A DNA stretch of 64,000 nucleotides from Veillonella caviae (GCF_003992125.1 NZ_RQUY01000002.1:1-64000), one strand, 5' to 3'; counted from the first letter of the stretch, positions 8,902 through 18,835 are shown. The notes: generated from the letters alone by a model not told the origin. Program-made: numbers and translations.

Positions 8902-9735
8902 ATGGCTACATTAACACAAGAGCAATTACAATTAGTAGAGGAGAAGGCTAAGGCTATTCGCGTAAGCATCGTTAAATCTGTAACGGCTGCTAAATCTGGT
9001 CATCCAGGAGGGTCCTTATCCATTGCAGATGTGATGGCATTGTTATATTTCGTAGAAATGAATGTAGACCCAACAAATCCTAAAGCTCAAAATCGTGATC
9101 GTTTTGTATTGTCTAAAGGTCATGCAGCACCAGCACTATACGCTACATTAGCAGAAAAAGGATTTTTCCTTAAAGATGAATTATTGAATTTACGTAAAAT
9201 CGATCACATCTTGCAAGGACATCCAGATATGAAGCATACACCAGGTGTAGATATGTCTACTGGTTCATTAGGTCAAGGAATTTCCGCTGCTTGTGGTATG
9301 GCATTGGCAGGAAAAATTGACAATGCTAATTATCGTGTATATTCCATATTGGGTGATGGTGAATTAGAAGAAGGTCAAGTTTGGGAAGCAGCAATGTTTG
9401 CGGGTCATTACAAGCTCAATAATTTAACAGCTTTTGTAGATTTTAACGGCCTTCAAATTGATGGAGATATAACAAAAGTACTATCTCCATTACCAATTCC
9501 AGAAAAATTCAAAGCTTTCCAATGGAATGTTATCGAAGTTAATGGACACAATATAGATGCATTACATAACGCTATTGAATCTGCAAAATCGTATACAGAA
9601 GGACCTACATGTATCGTAATGCATACTATAAAAGGTAAAGGTGTAGACGAAATGGAAGGCCAGGCTGGTTGGCATGGTAAAGCGCCAAGTGCAGAACAAG
9701 GCGAAGCATTTATAAATGAAATCATGGGGGTATAA
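8902..9735 (+). CDS. Transketolase, N-terminal (thiamine-diphosphate) subunit
   Basis: A 277-residue protein equal to the N-terminal third of full-length transketolase. It carries SKGHAAPALYA, the cofactor-binding GDGELEEGQVWEA and the catalytic-region KGKGVDEMEGQAGWHG. Together with the next gene it makes a split transketolase, the form found in many anaerobes and archaea, which moves two-carbon ketol units in the non-oxidative pentose phosphate pathway. It starts at ATG 8902 after a GTGAGG site. The two halves are separated by 2 bases and each has its own ribosome site, so this is a natural split and not a frameshift. Confidence 0.94.
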   Translation: MATLTQEQLQLVEEKAKAIRVSIVKSVTAAKSGHPGGSLSIADVMALLYFVEMNVDPTNPKAQNRDRFVLSKGHAAPALYATLAEKGFFLKDELLNLRKIDHILQGHPDMKHTPGVDMSTGSLGQGISAACGMALAGKIDNANYRVYSILGDGELEEGQVWEAAMFAGHYKLNNLTAFVDFNGLQIDGDITKVLSPLPIPEKFKAFQWNVIEVNGHNIDALHNAIESAKSYTEGPTCIVMHTIKGKGVDEMEGQAGWHGKAPSAEQGEAFINEIMGV

Positions 9736-9737
9736 CA

Positions 9738-10670
9738 ATGGGTAAAGCAACACGTGAAGCATATGGCAATGCATTAGCTCGCATTGGTAAAAGTAATACA
9801 AATATCATCGTTCTCGATGCAGATTTATCTAAATCTACTAAGACAGATACATTTAAAAAGGAGTGCCCAGATCGTTTCTTTAATGTAGGTATTGCAGAAC
9901 AAAATCTTATTTCTGTAGGCGCTGGCTTAGCGGCAGCAGGAAAAATTCCATTCGTATCTTCTTTTGCTATGTTTGCAACAGGTCGTGCATTTGAACAAAT
10001 TCGCAACGCTGTGTGTTATCCGAAATTAAACGTAAAGGTTTGTGCTACTCATGCCGGCATTACAGTAGGCGAAGATGGTGCTACTCATCAAAGCTTAGAG
10101 GATATTGCATGTATGCGCGTATTGCCAAATATGACTGTTGTGGTTCCAGCCGATGAAAAAGAAACTAATGCTGTTATCGAGTGGGCTGCTGCATATGAGG
10201 GGCCTGTATACGTTCGTTTAGGTCGCGCTGGTGTAGATGATGTGAGCCCTGAAGAATATACTTTTACTCCTGGTAAATCGACTCAATTAATCGATGGTTC
10301 TGATGTAACAATTATTGCTTGTGGTGCGTTAGTTGGTCCTGCTGTGGAGGCTAGTAAAGCATTACAAAATAATGGTATTTCTGCTCGTGTTATCAATATG
10401 GCATCTATTAAGCCTATCGATGTGGATGCTATTGTGAAAGCTGCGTCTGAAACAGGTGCTATCGTTACCGCAGAAGAACATAATATATTAGGTGGTTTAG
10501 GTTCTGCTGTAGCAGAAGTGATAGTTGCTCACAAACCAGTACCTGTAGAATTCGTTGGCGTTCAGGATACATTTGGGGAGAGCGGTACACCAACAGAATT
10601 GATGACAAAATATGGCTTGACTACTGATGATATCGTTAATGCAGTGAACCGTGTTGTAGCACGTAAATAA
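9738..10670 (+). CDS. Transketolase, C-terminal (pyrimidine-binding) subunit
   Basis: A 310-residue protein covering the pyrimidine-binding and C-terminal domains: LDADLSKSTKTDTF, the GIAEQNLISVGAGLA motif with the catalytic glutamate, THAGITVGEDGATHQSLED, and a final domain with IITAEEHN-like and GVQDTFGESGTP segments. It pairs with the gene 2 bases upstream to form the heteromeric enzyme. No terminator follows in the 124-base gap to ftsE, although an imperfect hairpin lies there. Confidence 0.94.
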   Translation: MGKATREAYGNALARIGKSNTNIIVLDADLSKSTKTDTFKKECPDRFFNVGIAEQNLISVGAGLAAAGKIPFVSSFAMFATGRAFEQIRNAVCYPKLNVKVCATHAGITVGEDGATHQSLEDIACMRVLPNMTVVVPADEKETNAVIEWAAAYEGPVYVRLGRAGVDDVSPEEYTFTPGKSTQLIDGSDVTIIACGALVGPAVEASKALQNNGISARVINMASIKPIDVDAIVKAASETGAIVTAEEHNILGGLGSAVAEVIVAHKPVPVEFVGVQDTFGESGTPTELMTKYGLTTDDIVNAVNRVVARK

Positions 10671-10731
10671 TTATATTTAGCGGCAATGTGTTAATATAAA
10701 TTTTATTACGATTGTGTTAGTTGATTTCAAA

Positions 10732-10770
10732 GATGTAGATTATGATAGGCGATAGACTATTAACTACATC
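10732..10770 (+). other. Imperfect hairpin upstream of ftsE
   Basis: GATGTAG (10732-10738) pairs with CTACATC (10764-10770), with a second ATAG/CTAT helix inside. No strong T tract follows. It could act as a weak terminator, a processing site or an operator. Confidence 0.3.
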
Positions 10771-10794
10771 TTATCTAAACTAAAAGGGGAACTG

Positions 10795-11481
10795 ATGATT
10801 GAATTTAAGAATGTTAGTAAAGTCTATGATAATGGTTCAACTGCTTTAGATGATGTATGCTTAACTATAAATGATGGTGAATTCGTACTTGTTTGTGGAC
10901 ATAGTGGGGCTGGTAAATCTACGTTATTTAAATTGTTGACTCATGAAGTGGAACCAGACGCTGGTACCGTTATCGTTGATGAGTTTAATGTTACAAAAAT
11001 GAAGCGTAGTAAAATACCAAAATTGCGTCGTAAAATAGGTGTAGTATTTCAAGATTTTAGATTACTGCCTAATAAAAGCGTATCTGAAAATATTGCATTC
11101 GCTTTAGAGGTAATTGAAGAAAAGCCAAAAGTTATTAAAGAAAAAGTATCTCATGTATTGGATTTAGTTGGTCTCACAGATAAGGCTAATGATTTACCAG
11201 AGGATTTATCTGGTGGTGAACAACAACGGGTGGCTATAGCGAGAGCTATTGTAAATCGTCCATCGGTGCTCATTGCTGATGAACCAACGGGAAATCTAGA
11301 TCCTAATACGAGTAAGGATATTGTGGAATTGTTCAAACATATCAATAATTTTGGCACCACTGTTATTATGGTTACTCATAATATGGATATTGTTACGTAT
11401 TTGAATAAGCGGGTTATCGAATTAAAAGATGGTCGTGTGCAGAGTGATAACATGAGAGGTGCAGAATTTAATGAAGCCTAG
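10795..11481 (+). CDS. ftsE: Cell-division ATP-binding protein FtsE
   Basis: A 228-residue ABC ATPase. Walker A is CGHSGAGKST, the Q-loop FQDFRLLPNKSV is typical of FtsE, the signature is LSGGEQQR, Walker B is VLIADEPTGNLDP, and the switch histidine lies in MVTHN. FtsE drives FtsX at the septum so that extracytoplasmic murein hydrolases act only during division. The stop overlaps the ftsX start region, so the two are coupled. The start follows AAAGGGG. Confidence 0.96.
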   Translation: MIEFKNVSKVYDNGSTALDDVCLTINDGEFVLVCGHSGAGKSTLFKLLTHEVEPDAGTVIVDEFNVTKMKRSKIPKLRRKIGVVFQDFRLLPNKSVSENIAFALEVIEEKPKVIKEKVSHVLDLVGLTDKANDLPEDLSGGEQQRVAIARAIVNRPSVLIADEPTGNLDPNTSKDIVELFKHINNFGTTVIMVTHNMDIVTYLNKRVIELKDGRVQSDNMRGAEFNEA

Positions 11482-12358
11482 AACTATGACATATTTCTTT
11501 AAAGAAGCTTTAAAATCAATGAAGCGCAATGGCTTAATGACATTGGCATCTATTTCTACAGTGGCTTTGTCGTTATTTATGCTTGGTGTGTTTCTCTGTG
11601 GTGTTATCAATTTAAATAACATGGCTTCTAGTCTTGAAAATCAAGTGCAATTAAGCGTGTATTTAAAGGATGGCCTCACAACAGATCAAATTATGGCTGT
11701 AGGCAAACAAATCAAAGCAATACCAAATTTAAAACACCTTGAGTTTGTCAATAAAGAACAGGCTATGAAGGATTTTAAAGAGCGACTTGGTGATCAACAA
11801 CAATTAGTCGATGCCTTAGGTACTGTTAATCCATTGCCTAACTCCTATGTATTGACATTTGAACATCCAGAAGATGTAAAATCTACAGCCAAATTAGTCA
11901 CTACATTCCAAGGTGTGGAGAGCACACATTATGGTCAAGATATTGTAGAGGAATTATTCCGTATTACTCAAGTTATCCGAATTGGTGGTATTGTGTTAAT
12001 CGGTTTTTTAGCAGCTGCTACATTGTTCATTATTTCTAATACTATACGCCTTACTGTATTTGCGAGACGTAAGGAGATTGCCATTATGAAATATGTGGGT
12101 GCTACTAACGGATTCATTCGGTGGCCTTTTTTGATTGAAGGTATGTTATTAGGTTTCATTGGTGCTGTTATTGCCGTATTGTGTGTAGGGGAATTCTATC
12201 ATTTTATTACTATGGAAGTATCTGAATCCTTAGCATTCTTTCCATTGGTACCTATGTTTCCATTTTTCTATGATGTTGTGGCTTATATGTTAGGTGGTGG
12301 CATCATTGTAGGTGCTATTGGAAGCACTATTTCTTTAAAGCAATACATGAAGGTATAA
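11471..12358 (+). CDS. ftsX: Cell-division permease FtsX
   Basis: A membrane protein of 295 residues with the FtsX pattern: a cytoplasmic N-terminus (MKPRTMTYFFKEALKSMKRNG), the first helix at about residues 20-42, a ~120-residue extracytoplasmic loop, then three helices. I prefer ATG 11471, spaced correctly from GAGAGGTG; GTG 11459 would overlap that site. It overlaps ftsE by 11 bases and sits 10 bases before the M23 hydrolase gene. The loop is the known docking point for periplasmic coiled-coil partners such as EnvC, PcsB and CwlO. Confidence 0.95.
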   Translation: MKPRTMTYFFKEALKSMKRNGLMTLASISTVALSLFMLGVFLCGVINLNNMASSLENQVQLSVYLKDGLTTDQIMAVGKQIKAIPNLKHLEFVNKEQAMKDFKERLGDQQQLVDALGTVNPLPNSYVLTFEHPEDVKSTAKLVTTFQGVESTHYGQDIVEELFRITQVIRIGGIVLIGFLAAATLFIISNTIRLTVFARRKEIAIMKYVGATNGFIRWPFLIEGMLLGFIGAVIAVLCVGEFYHFITMEVSESLAFFPLVPMFPFFYDVVAYMLGGGIIVGAIGSTISLKQYMKV

Positions 12359-12368
12359 TAGAGGGTTT

Positions 12369-13547
12369 ATGAGACAGTATAAGAAGAAAACTCGTCTCGT
12401 AGCAGCCCTTCTTACGGGATTGGTATTGTGCGGGACACCAGCCTATATTGGGGCTGAAGATGAAGATTTAACAAATCAATTAGATCAAATTCAACAACAA
12501 GTTAATGACCAAAATACTAAAAAAGTTGATGCGGAAACCGTTATTGGTAGTGTATCTGAACAGTTGCGTCAAATTGAGGAGCAATTGCGCCAAGCGAGTG
12601 CTGAATTAGGGGTTATTCAACAGCAACGGGTAGCCGTTGAAAATGATATTACTATTAATGAGCGCCAGTTACAGGAAGCACAAAAGCGGTTAGAAGGTCG
12701 TGAAGCAGTTTTTTATAAGAGGGTTCGAGATATCTATATCAATGGACGTCTTAGCTATTTAGATGTGGTTATTGGGTCTAAAGATTTTAATGATTTTGCT
12801 AATCGTTTAGAGGTATTACGTCGCATTATTAATTCTGATATCAATTTGATTAATGAAATTAAAAAAGAACGAGCTGATATTGAAGCTCGCAAACAGCAGT
12901 TAGAAGCTAATCGTGTTAAATTAGTGGAAATTGAAAAAGCTGTTATCGCTAAACAATCAGAAATTGAACAGAAAAAGGCAGAACGAAATGAAGTATTACA
13001 ACGAGCTCAAAATGATAGAGCCACAGCGATGCAGGCGATAGAAGAATTGAATGCATCTAGTGCACAAGTTACAGCATTATTAAAAGAACGCCAAGCAGCT
13101 CGTGCAGCGGCAGCAGCTGCGGCTGCTGCTGAGCAAGCTCAATCCTATACCTGGGTACAAGGAAGTGGTCAATTGGGGTGGCCTGCGAGCGGTGAAATTA
13201 CTTCACCATTTGGGTATCGCACACATCCAATTTGGGGTACTACTATTTATCATGCTGGTATCGATATCGGTGTAGATGAAGGTGTTCCAGTTCATGCGGC
13301 TGATGGTGGTACCGTAGTTTGGTCTGGTTGGATGGGCGGCTATGGATACGCTGTTGTTATCGATCATGGTAATGGATTATCTACTCTATATGGACATAAT
13401 TCTGAATTAGTGGTTAGTGAAGGTGAAGCTGTGGGGAAAGGGCAAGTGATTGCCTACGCAGGTAGCACAGGCAATAGCACAGGACCTCATGTTCATTTTG
13501 AAGTCCGTGTCAATGGGGATCCAGTAGATCCTATGGGTTATTTATAA
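12369..13547 (+). CDS. EnvC/PcsB-like coiled-coil murein hydrolase, M23 domain
   Basis: A 392-residue exported protein. A signal peptide (about residues 1-29, ending near AYIGA) is followed by a long Gln/Glu-rich coiled coil to residue ~250, an alanine-rich hinge (RAAAAAAAAEQA) and a LytM/M23 domain from about residue 270. The zinc ligands look intact: H295 and D299 in HAGID, and H374/H376 in HVHFE. Escherichia coli EnvC lacks these and only activates amidases, so this homologue may itself be an endopeptidase. Its place after ftsEX suggests it is the hydrolase controlled by FtsEX. Confidence 0.92.
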   Translation: MRQYKKKTRLVAALLTGLVLCGTPAYIGAEDEDLTNQLDQIQQQVNDQNTKKVDAETVIGSVSEQLRQIEEQLRQASAELGVIQQQRVAVENDITINERQLQEAQKRLEGREAVFYKRVRDIYINGRLSYLDVVIGSKDFNDFANRLEVLRRIINSDINLINEIKKERADIEARKQQLEANRVKLVEIEKAVIAKQSEIEQKKAERNEVLQRAQNDRATAMQAIEELNASSAQVTALLKERQAARAAAAAAAAAEQAQSYTWVQGSGQLGWPASGEITSPFGYRTHPIWGTTIYHAGIDIGVDEGVPVHAADGGTVVWSGWMGGYGYAVVIDHGNGLSTLYGHNSELVVSEGEAVGKGQVIAYAGSTGNSTGPHVHFEVRVNGDPVDPMGYL

Positions 13548-13548
13548 T

Positions 13549-14688
13549 ATGAAAATTAATGTTCGAAATCTATTCTGGAATTTATTGAAATATATAGGCT
13601 CTGCCGTAGTTATAATGTGGTTAGTATTTTGGTATCTATCCGGATCATTTTGGGGGCTTCCACGATTTGGTGTGACCTATTATGTTGCTACCCAAAAATT
13701 TATGACACCGATTAGCAAAGATGTCTTGTTTGATGGCATACTAAAAGGCATGATTGCATCATTAGGTGAACCTCATAGTGTGTATTTAGATCAAAAAGAT
13801 TTAAATACAATGAAAGAACATACATCTGGTACTTATGCCGGTGTCGGTATGGTATTAGGTTATGGAGAACGCGGTTTAGAAGCGGTATCAGTTATCGAGG
13901 ATCAACCAGCTTTTAAAGCTGGTATAAAAAGTGGCGACTATATTGTGTCTATCAATGGTGAAGATACAAATGGTATGAAAATCGAAGATGCAGCTGCTAA
14001 TATTCGCGGTGAAGCCGGCACGGTTGTAACTATAGTAGTGCAACGCGATAGCGTAGTGCATACTTTCACAGTTACTCGTGAAGAAATTACGTTACCAACT
14101 GTAAAGAGCCATATGTTGACGAAAACAGTAGGATATCTCCGTATTAGTCAATTTGCTGAACATACTGCTGAGGATTTTAACACTCAATATAATCAATTGC
14201 GTTCAGAAGGTATGACATCCTTTGTGCTCGATTTACGAGATAATCCAGGAGGATTGCTTAATAGTGCTGAAGAGGTTGCTAATGTCATCATGCCAGAAGG
14301 CACTTTGGTGAGCATGACGCCTCGAGGTAGCAAAACTACAACATATACATCAAATGGTGAAAATACACCGATTCCAATGGTGGTACTCATCAATAAAGGT
14401 TCGGCTAGTGCATCAGAAATTATTGCTGGTGCTATTCAAGACCGTAAATTAGGGACTATTGTAGGTGTTAATAGTTATGGTAAGGGCACAGTACAAACTA
14501 TATACCCTAATTTAGATGGTGAAGGGATTAAGGTGACCATCGCTAAATACCATACTCCGAATGACCGTGTTATTGATGGTATTGGTATTAAACCAGATGT
14601 GGAAATTGATTTACCAAAAGGTGTTAGTCCATCAGGTACTATTTCAGATATTCAGATTCAAAAAGCATTAGAATTGTTACAAGAATAA
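13549..14688 (+). CDS. C-terminal processing peptidase, S41 family, with PDZ domain
   Basis: A 379-residue protein. An N-terminal membrane anchor (about residues 12-32) is followed by a PDZ domain (TYAGVGMVLGYGERGLEAVSV to ...VQRDSV) and the S41 catalytic core. The catalytic serine lies in KGSASASEI and the catalytic lysine in SYGKGTVQT. Such proteases trim or degrade extracytoplasmic proteins, including murein hydrolases and their regulators. It starts 1 base after the M23 gene, matching the common ftsEX-M23-Ctp order of Firmicutes. The M23 enzyme or its partners may be its substrates; this is inferred from context. Confidence 0.93.
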   Translation: MKINVRNLFWNLLKYIGSAVVIMWLVFWYLSGSFWGLPRFGVTYYVATQKFMTPISKDVLFDGILKGMIASLGEPHSVYLDQKDLNTMKEHTSGTYAGVGMVLGYGERGLEAVSVIEDQPAFKAGIKSGDYIVSINGEDTNGMKIEDAAANIRGEAGTVVTIVVQRDSVVHTFTVTREEITLPTVKSHMLTKTVGYLRISQFAEHTAEDFNTQYNQLRSEGMTSFVLDLRDNPGGLLNSAEEVANVIMPEGTLVSMTPRGSKTTTYTSNGENTPIPMVVLINKGSASASEIIAGAIQDRKLGTIVGVNSYGKGTVQTIYPNLDGEGIKVTIAKYHTPNDRVIDGIGIKPDVEIDLPKGVSPSGTISDIQIQKALELLQE

Positions 14689-14730
14689 TGTATTAGTCGC
14701 ATTGGATATAATGCAGAAAAGGAAAAAATT

Positions 14731-16002
14731 ATGTTTATAGATCGCGCTCGTGTTTTTGTAAAAGCGGGTGATGGCGGCGATGGAATGTCCAGTTTTCGCC
14801 GAGAAAAATATGTTCCTAATGGCGGTCCTAGCGGTGGCGATGGTGGCCAAGGAGCAGACGTTATTTTTAAAGCGGATAAAAATATTAATACCTTAGTTGA
14901 CTTCCGATATAAACGTCAATTTAAGGCACCTCAAGGTGGCAATGGTGAAAGTGCTAATAAACATGGTCGTGGTGCAGAGGATTTAATCATCCCTGTACCA
15001 TTAGGCACTGTTGTTAAAGATGAGGAATCAGGGAAAATTTTCTGTGATCTCGTTAATGATGGCGATACCTTTGTGATTGCCAAAGGTGGTCGTGGTGGTC
15101 GTGGTAATGCGCGCTTCCAAACTAGTGCCAACAGAGCCCCAACATTTGCTGAAAAAGGTGAACCAGGTGAAGAACGTTGGTTGCAATTAGAATTAAAAGT
15201 GTTGGCTGATGTTGGGTTACTAGGATATCCAAGTGTAGGCAAGTCTAGTATTTTACGTAAAGTATCTAAGGCGCAACCAGAGGTGGCGGCATATCACTTT
15301 ACTACATTGACGCCAGTTCTTGGGGTTGTAACTATTTCTGGAGATCGCAGCTTTGTGCTTGCCGATATTCCTGGTCTCATTGAAGGAGCTAGTGAAGGAG
15401 TAGGTTTGGGGCATAATTTTCTGCGTCATGTAGAAAGAACTAATATTCTTATTCATGTCCTAGATGTATCAGGTATGGAAGGCCGTGATCCAAAAGAAGA
15501 TTTTGATGCTATTAACGAAGAATTACGTAAATATTCTGAGAAATTAGCCAATAAAAAACAAATTGTAGCACTTAATAAAATCGATATGGTCTTTGATGAA
15601 GAGACTATTCCAAATACAAAACAGTATTTTGAAGAAAAAGGTTATGAGGTATACCTTATCAATGCATTGAGTGGTGAAGGTTTACCAGAATTAATGGAAC
15701 GGGCTTATTATTATGTAGAAAATTATGAGCCTGAAATTGAAGCTACTGATGATATTGTTATGTATGAAGCAAAACCTGATACAGAGTTTGTTATTACCCG
15801 TGGTGATGATGCAGCTTTTTACATAACTGGCAAACGTATTGAACGTTTAGTGGCTATGACTAACTTAGATGATGATCAATCACTTCGTCGATTCCAACGC
15901 ATTTGGCGTTTTATGGAATTAGATGATAAATTGCGTGAAAAAGGATGTAAAGAAGGCGATGAAGTAGTGATTGGTGACCAACGATTTACATTCCAAGATT
16001 AG
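14731..16002 (+). CDS. obgE: GTPase ObgE/CgtA
   Basis: A 423-residue protein with the three expected parts: a glycine-rich Obg fold (residues 1-158, many GGDGG-type turns), a G domain (P-loop GYPSVGKSS, DIPGLIEGA, NKID) and a C-terminal OCT domain of ~75 residues from about residue 345. Obg is an essential GTPase in 50S ribosome assembly and stringent-response control. It is followed 8 bases later by yhbY, another 50S-associated factor. Confidence 0.97.
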   Translation: MFIDRARVFVKAGDGGDGMSSFRREKYVPNGGPSGGDGGQGADVIFKADKNINTLVDFRYKRQFKAPQGGNGESANKHGRGAEDLIIPVPLGTVVKDEESGKIFCDLVNDGDTFVIAKGGRGGRGNARFQTSANRAPTFAEKGEPGEERWLQLELKVLADVGLLGYPSVGKSSILRKVSKAQPEVAAYHFTTLTPVLGVVTISGDRSFVLADIPGLIEGASEGVGLGHNFLRHVERTNILIHVLDVSGMEGRDPKEDFDAINEELRKYSEKLANKKQIVALNKIDMVFDEETIPNTKQYFEEKGYEVYLINALSGEGLPELMERAYYYVENYEPEIEATDDIVMYEAKPDTEFVITRGDDAAFYITGKRIERLVAMTNLDDDQSLRRFQRIWRFMELDDKLREKGCKEGDEVVIGDQRFTFQD

Positions 16003-16010
16003 GAGATAGA

Positions 16011-16295
16011 ATGAACGGAAAACAAAAACGATACTTGCGTTCTTTAGCGGCTACCATGCAACCAGTAGTACAAATTGGTAAAAATGGTCTTGAAAATAGT
16101 GTTATTGATAGTGCCCGTGCAGCCTTAATGGCACGTGAATTAATCAAGGTCAAAATGCACAACAATAGTCCAGAAGATAAAGCTGTGTTCCAAGATTTAG
16201 CAGATATGCTTGGAGCTGAACTAGTACAAATTATTGGTTTTAATGGTGTATTATATAAAGCTAAAAAAGATCCTAAGATTATATTGCCTAAATAG
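16011..16295 (+). CDS. yhbY: CRM-domain ribosome assembly RNA-binding protein YhbY
   Basis: A 94-residue single CRM domain. The GxxG-type RNA-binding loop is IGKNGLEN, and the overall pattern (KQKRYLRSLAATMQPVVQIG) is that of YhbY/YqeI, which associates with pre-50S particles. The start ATG 16011 follows AGGAGA. Confidence 0.93.
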   Translation: MNGKQKRYLRSLAATMQPVVQIGKNGLENSVIDSARAALMARELIKVKMHNNSPEDKAVFQDLADMLGAELVQIIGFNGVLYKAKKDPKIILPK

Positions 16296-16333
16296 TATAT
16301 ATATAACCTTTTTTCCTTACAGGAGGTAAATCT

Positions 16334-17455
16334 ATGAGAGACGCTATACAACAAGCTCGACGTATTGTAGTGAAGGTGGGAAGTAGTACCCTATGTTACC
16401 CCAATGGTCACTTACATTTAGAGCGTATTGAAACATTAGTTCGTCAATTGTCGGATTTAGCTAACCAGGGAAAAGAGGTTATTCTTGTATCTTCTGGTGC
16501 TACTGGTGCAGGGCTTGCACCATTGGGATTCAAGGAAAAACCTCGAGATTTAGTACTACGTCAGGCTGCTGCATCAGTGGGACAAGGTGTATTAATTCAT
16601 ATGTATGAGAGATTATTCCGTGAATACGGACGTACAGTTGGTCAAATACTCCTTACTAAAGAAGATAGTACTTCTCGTCATAGTTATTTAAATCTCCGAA
16701 ACACGTTACATGCATTATTGCAATTAGGTGTTATTCCTATTATTAATGAAAATGATGTAGTAGCTATTGAAGAATATAAAATTGGAGATAATGATACGTT
16801 ATCGGCAACTGTTGCAGGTATTGTAGAAGCCGATGTACTCATTATCTTATCCGATATTGATGGTTTGTATACTGATAATCCTGCTACAAATCCTGATGCT
16901 ACACTAATTAGCGAAGTACATGCTATTACGGATGAAACTTATGAAATTGCTGGCGGTGCTGGTTCCTCTATGGGGACGGGAGGTATGTATACTAAGATTA
17001 AAGCTGCTTCAATGGCTACAAATTCAGGTATTCATATGGTCATTACAAGTGGTGAAGAAGAGAACTCTTTACGCCGCGTATGTAAAGGGGAAGAGCTAGG
17101 CACTTTATTTGTAGCTAATGAGCAGAAGGTTAATCAAAAACAACATTGGCTTGCTTACGGTAAACGTATTAGTGGAACTATTATTGTAGATGATGGTTGT
17201 GCTACTGCGGTAATCCATAAAGGTGCTAGTATTTTACCAGCTGGTATTATAGATGTAGAAGGTCAATTTGAACCTGGTGATACAATCTCCATTATATATA
17301 AAGGCAAAGAGATTGGTCGCGGTTTAGTAAATTATAGTACGGCAGATTTATTTCTTATTAAAGGACATAATTCTGCAGATATTGCCGATATACTTGGCAT
17401 TAATGCTACCTATGATGAGGTAGTACATCGAAATAATTTAGTACTTATTCATTAA
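16334..17455 (+). CDS. proB: Glutamate 5-kinase
   Basis: The first enzyme of proline synthesis, which phosphorylates glutamate with ATP. It is a 373-residue protein with an amino-acid-kinase domain (VVKVGSSTL, SSGATGAG, INENDVVA, GTGGMYTKIKAA) and a C-terminal PUA domain from about residue 276. The start has a strong AGGAGGT site. It is followed by proA after 126 bases. The enzyme is normally inhibited by proline. Confidence 0.96.
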   Translation: MRDAIQQARRIVVKVGSSTLCYPNGHLHLERIETLVRQLSDLANQGKEVILVSSGATGAGLAPLGFKEKPRDLVLRQAAASVGQGVLIHMYERLFREYGRTVGQILLTKEDSTSRHSYLNLRNTLHALLQLGVIPIINENDVVAIEEYKIGDNDTLSATVAGIVEADVLIILSDIDGLYTDNPATNPDATLISEVHAITDETYEIAGGAGSSMGTGGMYTKIKAASMATNSGIHMVITSGEEENSLRRVCKGEELGTLFVANEQKVNQKQHWLAYGKRISGTIIVDDGCATAVIHKGASILPAGIIDVEGQFEPGDTISIIYKGKEIGRGLVNYSTADLFLIKGHNSADIADILGINATYDEVVHRNNLVLIH

Positions 17456-17581
17456 CTTAATACGTAATCTTACATGCGTGGTATTTGTATTTCACTATAT
17501 AAATTCGTATATTTTATTAATTGACTATATGATGAGCCTCCTTTTACATAGAGGTATTCAAGAGCCTTATTGAGGTATAGT

Positions 17582-18835
17582 ATGAATCAATATGAAACAA
17601 TTTTTACATCTATGGGACAAGCGGCGCGACGTGCATCTGTAAAACTTAGCCAGTTATGCGAAGACCGCATCAATGATGTGTTACACAGTATGGCAGATGC
17701 ATTGGAACAACACGCCACAATTATATTAAAAGCTAATGCACAAGATTTAAAAAATGCTCAAGGTATGGTTCCTAAGACGATGTTAGATCGTTTGGTTTTA
17801 ACAGATGAACGAATTCATCAAATAGCAGAAGGCGTTCGTGAAGTTGCTGCATTAACAAGTCCTGTAGGAACTGTATTGGAAACCATAGAACGGCCTAATG
17901 GGTTACGCATTGAAAAACGAACTGTTCCTTTTGGTGTTATAGGAATTATTTTTGAAGCGCGTCCTAATGTAACCGTTGATGCTGGTGTATTGTGTTTTAA
18001 AACAGGAAATGCTACCATTTTGCGCGGCGGCAAAGAAGCATATCAAACTAATCGTGCTATTATTTCTATTATGCAAAATGTATTAGCTGAGTATGAGTTG
18101 CCTAAAGAGTCTATTCAATTAGTAGATATATTAGATAGAGCTGCTGTACCTGTTTTATTGCAACAACGTAAGTATATTGATGTTATTATTCCTCGTGGTG
18201 GTGCTGGTTTAATAAAAAGTGTAGTAGAAAATAGTCGCATTCCAGTTATTGAAACTGGTAGTGGTGTTTGTCATACCTATGTGGATGAGTTTGCTGATTT
18301 GTCTATGGCTGTTCAAATTGTTTTAAATGCTAAAACTCAACGACCATCTGTATGCAATTCTATGGAAACATTGTTAGTTCATCGAGCTGTGGCAAAAGAA
18401 TTTTTGCCTCTTGCTATAGATGCTATGAAATCCTATGATGTAACTGTTCATGGAACTCCAGATGTGCTTGATATCATTAATGGCATACCAGTATCAGATA
18501 CATCATTCGCCACGGAATACAATGATTTTGATGTAAATGTGTGTATTGTAGATTCCTTAGAGGAAGCCATTGAACATATCAATCAATATACAACGCATCA
18601 TTCGGAATGTATTATTACTGAAAATGTAGAGCGTGCAGCTGTATTTATGAATCTCATTGATTGTTCAACTGTGTACCACAATGCATCTACACGATTTACA
18701 GATGGATTTGAATTTGGATTTGGTGCTGAGATAGGTATTAGTACTCAGAAATTACATGCTCGTGGACCTATGGGATTACAGGCTTTGATGTCGTACAAAT
18801 ATTTTGTCTTTGGTTCAGGTCAGGTACGGTCGTGA
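17582..18835 (+). CDS. proA: Gamma-glutamyl phosphate reductase
   Basis: The second enzyme of proline synthesis, which reduces glutamyl-5-phosphate with NADPH. It is 417 residues; the segments FGVIGIIFEARPNVTVDA, LRGGKEA and the catalytic-cysteine region TQRPSVCNSMETLL are all present. I chose ATG 17582 because GAGG at 17572-17575 is well placed for it; TTG 17570 is less likely. Its TGA overlaps the GTG of a small membrane ORF. Confidence 0.95.
   Translation: MNQYETIFTSMGQAARRASVKLSQLCEDRINDVLHSMADALEQHATIILKANAQDLKNAQGMVPKTMLDRLVLTDERIHQIAEGVREVAALTSPVGTVLETIERPNGLRIEKRTVPFGVIGIIFEARPNVTVDAGVLCFKTGNATILRGGKEAYQTNRAIISIMQNVLAEYELPKESIQLVDILDRAAVPVLLQQRKYIDVIIPRGGAGLIKSVVENSRIPVIETGSGVCHTYVDEFADLSMAVQIVLNAKTQRPSVCNSMETLLVHRAVAKEFLPLAIDAMKSYDVTVHGTPDVLDIINGIPVSDTSFATEYNDFDVNVCIVDSLEEAIEHINQYTTHHSECIITENVERAAVFMNLIDCSTVYHNASTRFTDGFEFGFGAEIGISTQKLHARGPMGLQALMSYKYFVFGSGQVRS

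Noticed and set aside
9720-9745. Split transketolase as a frameshifted gene
   Set aside because: Each half has its own start and ribosome site and matches the known natural two-subunit form.
17456-17581. T-box or proline riboswitch upstream of proA
   Set aside because: The 126 bases lack a T-box core sequence and a terminator, and no stable hairpin was found.
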